Position numbers and translations under genes: made by a program. Below the pieces are notes generated by a model. That model was not told the DNA's origin. It made no database searches and saw nothing but the letters and a program-made list of their open reading frames with translations. Positions 5,588 to 11,978 of a DNA stretch of 11,978 bases are shown one piece after another (position 1 is the stretch's first letter; every line of letters starts with the position of its first letter). Origin of the DNA: DASPMP01 sp035758925 (GTDB lineage: Bacteria > Gemmatimonadota > Gemmatimonadetes > Gemmatimonadales > Gemmatimonadaceae); the NCBI GenBank assembly GCA_035758925.1, contig DASTVV010000154.1:1-11978 (forward strand). The letters run 5' to 3'.

Positions 5588-8500
5588 TCAGGCACCGCGG
5601 ACGAGGTGTACCCGGTCTGCCCCGAGCAAAGCCCGTAACTCCGCCAGGGCTGCATGGGAGGCCGGCAGACGCAGGCTGCGGGACCGGAGCCGCGTACCAT
5701 TTGCCCCAGCAGCATCGCGCCAGCGGACCTCCACCGGCGGAGCAACCGTGCTCCCGGTCGAGTGAGCCTCGATCACGGCCCGAACGTCGCGAAGCACTTC
5801 TGCGCTGACCAACCCAACCACGCCGCCATTCCCGTCCTTGTTGCCGTTGCCGATGCTGATTGCCACACCCACCTGCCCGGAGAACACCAGCTCCGCGAAG
5901 GGGGTGACGGATTCGATGATGAACGTCGGCGACTCGGCGTCCCGGTCGCGTCGCGAATAGCCGCCCTTGAGCAGCACAGGGATGTCCGTCTTGATCCGAT
6001 CCGATATCGCGGCCCATTTCTCCGGAAAGATCAACACCTCGCTGGAGCCCGAGAAATCCTCGACGGTGAGTCGCGCGAACTCCGACCCCGAGCGCTTGCT
6101 GATCTGCTTCTTCACCCCCGTGATGACGACGCCGAGCGAGATGGGATCCGCGGTCCAGGGGCCCAGTTGGGATACCGTGTGCGAGGCGAACAGCTCGCAC
6201 TCCAGCTGGTAGGGCGCCAGTGGATGGCCGGAGATATAGAAGCCGAGGATCTCCTTTTCCCGTGAAAGACGGTCGGCTTCCGACCACGCGGGAACGTTGG
6301 GATAGCGTGCAAGAGGCGTGGGGTGTGCGCCTTGGATCGTGGGCGAACCGGTCTCACCCAACCCGCCCACCTCAGACACCATCGCATCTCCAAACAGGCT
6401 CACCTGGCCGCTCTCGCGCTCCTGCTGTCGGAGCGATGCCTCGTGCAAAGCGGTGTCCAAAGCCGCCCAGTTTCGCGCGCGGTCAACGCCCAGGGAGTCC
6501 AGCGCCCCAGACGCAATCAGGGCTTCGAACACGCGCTTGTTGCAGAGGCGCAGATCCACGCGCTCGCACAGGTCGAACAAGTCCGTGAAAGGCCGCTCGG
6601 CGCGCGCGGCGAGGATGGAGTCGATGGCCGCGTGGCCGACGTTGCGAATGGCGCCCAGGCCGAAGCGGAGTCGCTTGTCGCCGACGACGGTGAACTTGTA
6701 CCCGGACTCGTTCACATCCGGAGCCAGGACCTCCAGCTCGAGGTCGCGGGCCTCGGCGATGTACTTCACGACGTTGTCGGTGTCGCCGATGGACGACGAC
6801 AGCAGCGCGGCCATGAACTCCGGCGCGTAGTGCACCTTGAGCCACGCGGTGTGATACGAGATGACCGAGTACGCGACCGAGTGCGACTTGTTGAAGCCGT
6901 AGCGGCCGAAGGTCTCGATCTGGCCAGCCAGCTCCTCGATGGTTCGGCGGCTGTGTCCCAGTCCGACCGCCTTGTTGACGAACTTGTCGAGCTCCTGCTT
7001 GATGAGCTCAGCGTCCTTCTTGCCCACCGCCTTGCGCAGCACGTCGGCTTCGGCCAGCGAGATGCCCGCGAGCTGCTGCGCGAGACGCATCACCTGCTCC
7101 TGATAGGTGATGACGCCGTAGGTGGGCTTGAGGATGGGCTCGAGCTCGGGGAGCGCGTAGGCGACCGCTTCCTCGCCGCGCTTGCGTCGCTGGTAAACGC
7201 GATGCATACCAGCATCCAGCGGACCGGGCCGCATGAGCGCGTTGGAGGCGACGAGGTCGTCGAACCGGTCGCATCGCATGCCGCGAAGCATGTCGGTCGC
7301 CAGCGGCGACTCGAACTGGAACACGCCCACCGTCCGACCCGCGCGCAGCATACGGTAGACCTCGGGGTCCTCCAGCGAGATCGTGTCCAGGTCGATGGCC
7401 TCGCCCCGCCGCTCGGCGATCATCGTGAGCGCGTCGCGAATCACGGTGAGCGTCGTGAGCCCGAGGAAGTCCATCTTCAACATGCCCGCCTTCTCGAGGC
7501 AGTTCATGTCGTACTGGCTGACGACCACCTGCTCGTCATCCGTGGACCCCGCGCCCTTCGACGTCTGCGTGCAGACCGGGACGTACTCGTGCACCGGTCC
7601 GGGCGCGATGACCACGCCCGCCGCATGCACGCCCGTGTGGCGGCTGAGTCCTTCGAGCGCGATGGCGTAGTCCAGCAGCTGCCGATAGCGGTTTTCGTCG
7701 TTATAGAGCTTCCGCACCTCGGTGATCTGCTCGACCGCCTCCTTCACCGTGAGCGAGTAATTCGGCTGGTTCGGGATCAGCTTGGCGAGCGCGTCCGTCT
7801 CTGCCGGTGTGAATCCCAGCACGCGCCCCACGTCCTTGATGGCAGCGCGCGACTTCATGGTTCCGAAGGTGACGATCTGACAGACGGACTCGCGGCCGTA
7901 CTTCTCGCGCACGTATTCGATGACTTCGCCGCGGCGCTCGAAGCAGAAGTCCACGTCCACGTCCGGCATCGAGACGCGCTCCGGATTCAGGAAGCGCTCG
8001 AACAGCAGGTCGAACGTGAGCGGGTCGACGTTGGTGATCCTGAGGGCGTAGGCCACGAGCGAGCCGGCGGCGGAGCCACGTCCGGGCCCGACCGGGATGC
8101 CGCGCTCGCGCGCGGCGCGGATGAAGTCGCCGACGATCAGGAAGTAGCCCGCGTAGCCGGTCTTGGTGATGACCGAGAGCTCGTAGTCGAGGCGTTGCTG
8201 CACGTGCGCCGGGAGCGGGTTGCCGTAGCGTTCCCGCGCGCCCTGGGTCGCGAGCGTGGTGAGGAGATCGTTCTCGCTCGCCACATCCTGCGGCAGCGGG
8301 AACGAAGGCAGGTGATACTTCTTCTCGAAGGCGACGGCGACCTGGTCGGCGATCCGCAGCGTATTCTCGAGCACGTCGGGGCGTGACGGGAAGCTCGCGG
8401 CGATCTCCGACGCCGACTTGAAGTACAGGCCGTCGTCGTATCGCATGCGATCGCGATCCGACCGGTCCTTGCCGAGCCCGATGCACAGCAGCACGTCGTG

Positions 8501-9157
8501 CGCGTCGTGATCGCCGCGGGTGAGAAAGTGCGCGTCGTTCGTCGCGACTACCGGCAGCCCCATGTCTTCGGCCAGCCGGAAGACACGCTCGTTCAGCCGC
8601 GCCTGACCCTCGGACGCGTGCGCCTGCACCTCGAGATAGTAGCGGTCTTTGAAGACGTCGGCGTACCAGGCGGCGACGGAGCGCGCGCCTTCGAAATCAT
8701 CCGCCAGGAGGTGCGTCGCGATCTCGCCCGCCATGCACGCCGACGACACGATCAGCCCATCGGAGTATTGCGCGAGCAGCTCGCGGTCCACGCGAGGTCT
8801 GGTGTAGAAACCCTCCGTGAACGCAAACGACGACAGCTTGACGAGATTGCGGTAGCCCAGCGCATCGCGCGCCAGCAGCACGAGATGGTAGTACGGCTTG
8901 GCGCTCAGCCCCGACGTGACGCGTCCGCGCTGGCGCCGGTCGCCTGGCGCGACGTAGGCTTCCATGCCGATGATCGGCTTGATCTTCGCGGCCTTCGCCT
9001 TCTCCTGGAAATCCCAGGCCGCGTGCAGGTTCCCGTGGTCCGTGATGGCGAGCGCGGGCTGCTCGAGCTCCTGCGCGCGGCGAATGAGGTCGTCTACCCG
9101 GTTCGCGCCATCGAGCAGCGAGTATTCCGAGTGGCAGTGGAGGTGGACGAATGACAC
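5588..9157 (-). CDS. dnaE: DNA polymerase III subunit alpha
   Basis: This is the replicative polymerase of the chromosome. From the GTG at 9155-9157 the protein is 1189 residues and begins MSFVHLHCHSEYSLLDG, the normal DnaE N-terminus. An in-frame ATG at 9212-9214 would add 19 residues with no family counterpart and is less likely. The PHP domain (1 to about 270) keeps an apparently complete metal site: HLHCH (5-9), TDHGN (39-43), GMEAYV (64-69), YHLVLLA, SSACMAGEI and TNDAHF. Polymerase motifs are GPGRGSAAGSL, PDVDVDF (398-404, catalytic Asp401 and Asp403) and KMDFLGL (Asp563). QVSLF at 918-922 is a good sliding-clamp binding motif and lies just before an unconserved linker. An OB-fold segment follows (LGVVITGVKKQISKRSG), and the protein ends HLVRGA. 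It heads the dnaE-accA-PSP1-metG run. Confidence 0.97.
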   Translation of the reverse strand: MSFVHLHCHSEYSLLDGANRVDDLIRRAQELEQPALAITDHGNLHAAWDFQEKAKAAKIKPIIGMEAYVAPGDRRQRGRVTSGLSAKPYYHLVLLARDALGYRNLVKLSSFAFTEGFYTRPRVDRELLAQYSDGLIVSSACMAGEIATHLLADDFEGARSVAAWYADVFKDRYYLEVQAHASEGQARLNERVFRLAEDMGLPVVATNDAHFLTRGDHDAHDVLLCIGLGKDRSDRDRMRYDDGLYFKSASEIAASFPSRPDVLENTLRIADQVAVAFEKKYHLPSFPLPQDVASENDLLTTLATQGARERYGNPLPAHVQQRLDYELSVITKTGYAGYFLIVGDFIRAARERGIPVGPGRGSAAGSLVAYALRITNVDPLTFDLLFERFLNPERVSMPDVDVDFCFERRGEVIEYVREKYGRESVCQIVTFGTMKSRAAIKDVGRVLGFTPAETDALAKLIPNQPNYSLTVKEAVEQITEVRKLYNDENRYRQLLDYAIALEGLSRHTGVHAAGVVIAPGPVHEYVPVCTQTSKGAGSTDDEQVVVSQYDMNCLEKAGMLKMDFLGLTTLTVIRDALTMIAERRGEAIDLDTISLEDPEVYRMLRAGRTVGVFQFESPLATDMLRGMRCDRFDDLVASNALMRPGPLDAGMHRVYQRRKRGEEAVAYALPELEPILKPTYGVITYQEQVMRLAQQLAGISLAEADVLRKAVGKKDAELIKQELDKFVNKAVGLGHSRRTIEELAGQIETFGRYGFNKSHSVAYSVISYHTAWLKVHYAPEFMAALLSSSIGDTDNVVKYIAEARDLELEVLAPDVNESGYKFTVVGDKRLRFGLGAIRNVGHAAIDSILAARAERPFTDLFDLCERVDLRLCNKRVFEALIASGALDSLGVDRARNWAALDTALHEASLRQQERESGQVSLFGDAMVSEVGGLGETGSPTIQGAHPTPLARYPNVPAWSEADRLSREKEILGFYISGHPLAPYQLECELFASHTVSQLGPWTADPISLGVVITGVKKQISKRSGSEFARLTVEDFSGSSEVLIFPEKWAAISDRIKTDIPVLLKGGYSRRDRDAESPTFIIESVTPFAELVFSGQVGVAISIGNGNKDGNGGVVGLVSAEVLRDVRAVIEAHSTGSTVAPPVEVRWRDAAGANGTRLRSRSLRLPASHAALAELRALLGADRVHLVRGA

Positions 9158-9217
9158 AGTCCCAAGATACCTGTCGCAAACAGCGCGCGGGAGGCGATTG
9201 ACAACGCACCGCATGTG

Positions 9218-9355
9218 TCATTCGCCATGCGTCAGCATACGCCATTCGGCAAACGTCGGCATGCGTCGTTCGTCATACGTCAGCATGCGTCATTCGCCAT
9301 ACGTCAGCATTCGCCATTCGTCATGCGTCAGCACGCGTCGATAGTCATTCGCCAG
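9218..9355 (+). repeat. Degenerate 24-bp tandem array
   Basis: Five 24-bp units (9218, 9242, 9266, 9290 and 9314) and a partial sixth share the core CGTCAGCAT, followed by CATTCGYCAT-like sequence; unit two is the most diverged. In the + frame of the downstream peptidase the units read as eight-residue repeats of the type RQHASFVI. The last partial unit runs directly into the 33-bp array. Confidence 0.92.
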
Positions 9356-9508
9356 CGCGCTACGCAAGCCGTGCGAGTCATTCGCCAGCGCGCTACGCAA
9401 GCCGTGCGAGTCGTGCGCCAGCGCGCTACGCAAGCCGTGCGAGTCGTGCGCCAGAGCGCAACGCAAGCCGTCCGCGTCGTGCGCCAACGCGCTTCGCGGT
9501 TCGCGCGG
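9344..9508 (+). repeat. 33-bp tandem array
   Basis: Five 33-bp units start at 9344, 9377, 9410, 9443 and 9476. The first two are identical, the third differs at two bases, and the last two are progressively diverged. The shared core is CGCTACGCAAGCCGTGCGA. There are no unique spacers between units, so this is not a CRISPR. In the + frame of the downstream peptidase each unit encodes VIRQRATQAVR or a close variant. The array ends just before the likely ATG of that gene. Confidence 0.95.
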
Positions 9509-9514
9509 TGGTTC

Positions 9515-10663
9515 ATGGCATCGCCGCGGCGGCGGAGAGGCCTGCGGTGGACGCTGTACGCTGCCGGCGGGCTGGCGGGAGTCGTCATCCTCTATCTCGC
9601 GCTCACGCCCACCGGGCATTACCTGGTGCGCGCGGGATGGGAGGAAGCAAAAATCCTCGCGCGCCGGCGCGGCATCGTGCGCATGGCGGCGGACTCCAGC
9701 GTTCCGCCCGCGACGCGCAAGAAACTGCAGCTCGTGCTCGACGCGCGCGCGTTCGCCCGGGACTCGCTCGACCTCGACGTCGGCCGCAGCTTCGCGACCT
9801 TCTCGCAGCTGGACTCCGACACGCTGGTGCTGGTGCTCTCGGCGGCGTACCGCGACCGCCTGAAGAACGTCACGTGGTGGTTTCCGATTGTCGGCAGCGT
9901 GCCGTACAAGGGCTACTTCGACTTCGCCGCGGCCCAGGGCGCCGAGCGTGACTTCCAGAGCCGCGGTTTCGACAACTACCTGCGGCCCGCCTCGGCATTC
10001 AGCACGCTCGGCTGGTTCAACGATCCGCTGGTGTCGTCCACGCTTCGCGCCGACACGCTCACGCTGGCCAACACGGTCATCCACGAGCTCACGCACAACA
10101 CGTTCTACGCGCCGGGCCAGGCGGAGTTCAACGAGTCGTTCGCGAATTTCGTCGGTGCGCGCGGCTCCGCCGAGTTCTTCCGGTCCCGCGGCCAGCCGGC
10201 GGCGGTCGAGGAAGCCGATGCGCGATGGTCCGATGAAAAGCTCCTCGCCCGCTTCTGGAAACAGCTCTACAACGACATCGACTCCACGTTCCAGGCGCAC
10301 CCCGGCGATACGGCGTCGCACACACGGCTGGCTCTGCGTGACAGCATCTTTGTCGCGGCGCGCTCGGACCTCGTGTTCCGCCTGGGGCCGCTGCTGCGCA
10401 CCATCGCGCCCCGCTACGTCGAGCGCGTGCGGCTCGACAACGCGGCCCTGATGGCGCGGCGCATCTACCTCACGGATCTCGATCTGTTCGACTCCGTGTA
10501 CGTCCGCGAGGGTCGCAGCACACGTCGCGCCGTCCAGCGCGTCGTCGCTCTCGCCAAGAGCGACGAGAAGCACCCGTACGATGCCCTACGGCGCTGGGTC
10601 GGCGGGGCGCTCGCCGTGACTGGGGGACGTGGAGGAGGGAGCGGCAAACCGGCCGCGCAGTAG
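9515..10663 (+). CDS. Membrane-anchored zinc metallopeptidase, 'putative aminopeptidase' family
   Basis: From the ATG at 9515 the protein is 382 residues. A basic N-terminus (SPRRRRGLR) and one hydrophobic segment (about 12-30) predict an N-in signal anchor, with the catalytic part outside the cytoplasmic membrane. HELTH (190-194) is a gluzincin-type zinc site, and Glu207 in FNESFA is the likely third ligand; His194-x12-Glu matches my memory of the Pfam 'putative aminopeptidase' family (PF10023). Other family-like features are WWFPIVGSVPYKGYFDF and the STLGWFNDPL segment upstream. Substrate is unknown and aminopeptidase activity is a family label. The frame is open upstream through the repeat arrays, so starts at GTG 9215, ATG 9227 or ATG 9323 are possible; I chose 9515 because family-like sequence begins there, though the Shine-Dalgarno (GGTGG) is weak. 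The last 78 bp overlap the convergent helicase gene. Confidence 0.85.
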   Translation: MASPRRRRGLRWTLYAAGGLAGVVILYLALTPTGHYLVRAGWEEAKILARRRGIVRMAADSSVPPATRKKLQLVLDARAFARDSLDLDVGRSFATFSQLDSDTLVLVLSAAYRDRLKNVTWWFPIVGSVPYKGYFDFAAAQGAERDFQSRGFDNYLRPASAFSTLGWFNDPLVSSTLRADTLTLANTVIHELTHNTFYAPGQAEFNESFANFVGARGSAEFFRSRGQPAAVEEADARWSDEKLLARFWKQLYNDIDSTFQAHPGDTASHTRLALRDSIFVAARSDLVFRLGPLLRTIAPRYVERVRLDNAALMARRIYLTDLDLFDSVYVREGRSTRRAVQRVVALAKSDEKHPYDALRRWVGGALAVTGGRGGGSGKPAAQ

Positions 10664-11978
10664 CGCGAACAGGTCCACCTTCTCCGACGGCTCGACGGAG
10701 ACGGGCGGTGGCGGCACGTCGCCCGGCGCTTCGATCACGACGCGCTGCATCTGCGCCAGCACGCCACGATCGATGAATCGCGAGAGCTGGTCCATCGAGT
10801 AGTCCGCGCCGCGACGCGTGGAGTACACGTTGAGCGGGTAGGTCACCGCGAGATGATTCCGTGCGCGCGTGAGCGCGACGTACATCAGGCGGCGCTCTTC
10901 CTCCAGCTCTTCCTCGCGCTCGGTGGCCCGCGCCATCGGGAACCAGCCGTCCACCGCCCAGATGACGACGACGACGTCCCATTCCTTTCCTTTCGCGCTG
11001 TGGGCCGTGCTGAGAATGAGCGCGTCGTCTTCGGCGTCACTGCCGCCTTCGGCGAGGTCCTGCGTGCTCTGGGGCGGCTCCAGCGCGATGGTCTCGAGAA
11101 ACCGTGCGCGGCTGGGGAAGCTGCTGGCAATCGTGCGCAGCTGATCGAGGTCGGCCAGGCGCGGCTCCGGCCGGTCGTATTTGTCGCGCAGCAGGTCGTC
11201 GTAGAGCTGGCGGATGACGTCGATCTCCGTCGCCACATTGTGCTCCGGCGCGGACGCACCCGCGCGGCTCTGCCCGCGCAACCGGCGCAGGAGCTGCGAC
11301 AGGGCGCGGTGTGCGTCGCGCGCGCGGGGCGGGGGCGTCCAGTGCGTCAGCGCATCCTGATCCCAACCGCGTTCCGCCATGGATGTCATGATGGCCCGCG
11401 CGGTCGTGTCGCCGATGCCGGGCAGCAGCATCAGCACGCGATACCAGCTCACCTCGTCGCGCGGGTTGTCGATCACGCGCAGGAAGGCCACGACGTCCTT
11501 GACGTGCGCCGCCTCGAGGAACTTGAGGCCGCCCCACTTTTCGAACGGGACGTTGCGATTGGCGAGCTCGATCTCGAGGTCCGCCGACATGTAGCCGGCA
11601 CGGAACAGCACGCACATCTCGCGCAGCGGGACGCCTTCCTCGTGCAGTTCGAGGATGCGATCCACGACGAATCGCGTCTGCTCGTGCTCGTCGCGCACCG
11701 TGACGAGCCACGGACGTTCGCCGCCCACGCGCTTCGTCCAGAGATTCTTGGTGAAGCGTTCCTGCGCACGGGAGATCACCGTGTTCGTGACGTCGAGAAT
11801 CGGCTGCGTCGAACGGTAGTTCTGCTCCAGCGTAACGAGCCGGGCTCCCGGAAAGTGCCGCGGAAAGTCCAGGATGTTGCGCTGCGTGGCGCCGCGGAAC
11901 GAGTAGATGCTCTGCGCGTCGTCTCCCACGACCGTGATGTTCCGGTGCGAGCGGCACATGCCGCGCAGCACGCGACAC
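10586..11978 (-). CDS. UvrD/PcrA-family ATP-dependent DNA helicase, C-terminal part
   Basis: The frame is open to the window edge, so the N-terminal part, with Walker A and the DExx box, lies outside; about 463 residues are visible. Superfamily 1A motifs appear in order: motif III VVGDDAQSIYSFRGA, motif IV LEQNYRS, motif V LSTAHSAKGKEWDVV and motif VI EEERRLMYVALTRARNHL. These couple ATP hydrolysis to 3'-5' unwinding in UvrD, PcrA and Rep, which act in repair and replication-fork restart. The region between motifs IV and V includes a helix-hairpin-like LLPGIGDTTARAI. The C-terminus has VDLFALLRGRF and then a Pro/Ser/Ala tail that overlaps the end of the peptidase gene. With half the protein missing I cannot say which UvrD, PcrA or Rep type it is. 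Confidence 0.95.
   Translation of the reverse strand, partial: CRVLRGMCRSHRNITVVGDDAQSIYSFRGATQRNILDFPRHFPGARLVTLEQNYRSTQPILDVTNTVISRAQERFTKNLWTKRVGGERPWLVTVRDEHEQTRFVVDRILELHEEGVPLREMCVLFRAGYMSADLEIELANRNVPFEKWGGLKFLEAAHVKDVVAFLRVIDNPRDEVSWYRVLMLLPGIGDTTARAIMTSMAERGWDQDALTHWTPPPRARDAHRALSQLLRRLRGQSRAGASAPEHNVATEIDVIRQLYDDLLRDKYDRPEPRLADLDQLRTIASSFPSRARFLETIALEPPQSTQDLAEGGSDAEDDALILSTAHSAKGKEWDVVVVIWAVDGWFPMARATEREEELEEERRLMYVALTRARNHLAVTYPLNVYSTRRGADYSMDQLSRFIDRGVLAQMQRVVIEAPGDVPPPPVSVEPSEKVDLFALLRGRFAAPSSTSPSHGERPADPAP

Larger units (their letters stand above)
9158..9514. other. Divergent intergenic region between dnaE and the peptidase gene
   Basis: These 357 nt separate two divergent genes and should hold both promoters. 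Most of the region (9218-9508) is tandem repeats, listed separately. The unrepeated part (9158-9217) contains TTGACA at 9198-9203 on the + strand, but no convincing -10 box at 16-18 nt from it, so I do not call a promoter. Confidence 0.7.

Noticed and set aside
6323..8386. 687-codon open frame on the + strand
   Set aside because: It lies opposite dnaE, shows no recognisable motif and is explained by high GC in a coding region.
9198..9203. TTGACA as a -35 box for the peptidase gene
   Set aside because: The sequence 16-18 nt downstream (around 9220-9227) has no resemblance to TATAAT.
9158..9214. Extended dnaE N-terminus from the ATG at 9212-9214
   Set aside because: The added 19 residues are not seen in DnaE as I know it, and GTG at 9157 gives the canonical N-terminus.
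9344..9508. CRISPR array
   Set aside because: The 33-bp units abut directly with no unique spacers, and no cas gene is in the window.

Overview
The window is high-GC bacterial chromosome with tightly packed genes and no tRNA, rRNA, insertion sequence, CRISPR array or phage gene that I can see. Gene content and order (dnaE, accA, a PSP1/RicT-type gene and metG on one strand; a TPM-domain gene near lemA on the other), complete PHP-domain ligands in DnaE, and Arg/Gly- and Pro-rich tails suggest a Gram-negative-type environmental bacterium. Gemmatimonadota is my best guess, from memory of such gene sets and not from a search.

Layout. Positions 1-1734 (+ strand) hold the 3' end of a TPM-domain membrane protein with a glycine-rich tail, then, 3 nt later, a nucleotidyltransferase-fold protein with an altered catalytic motif, then a lemA lipoprotein gene. 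A 10-codon open frame with a strong Shine-Dalgarno lies between the last two. Positions 1709-9157 (- strand) read as one unit: dnaE (Pol III alpha), accA 18 nt later, a PSP1-domain (RicT/YaaT-like) gene after a 67-nt gap with a hairpin, and metG, which starts on a TTG overlapping the PSP1 stop. Positions 9158-9514 are a divergent, repeat-filled intergenic region with a 24-bp degenerate tandem array running into a 33-bp tandem array. Positions 9515-10663 (+) encode a membrane-anchored HExxH metallopeptidase of the 'putative aminopeptidase' type. Positions 10586-11978 (-) hold the C-terminal half of a UvrD/PcrA-family helicase whose start lies beyond the window.

Function. The minus-strand cluster is housekeeping: replication, fatty-acid synthesis, RNA-processing regulation and translation. 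The left cluster resembles the widespread but poorly understood LemA/TPM envelope module, here with a nucleotidyltransferase-like protein inserted. Both convergent gene pairs overlap at their 3' ends (26 and 78 bp), so the genome is compact.

Nothing here looks like a defence or mobile system. The points most worth a second look are the repeat array between dnaE and the peptidase, which stays open in frame with the peptidase; the Gln/Glu/Gly-repeat plus Arg/Gly tail on the PSP1 protein; the Asp-to-Asn change in the nucleotidyltransferase-like protein; and an altered active-site loop in AccA.
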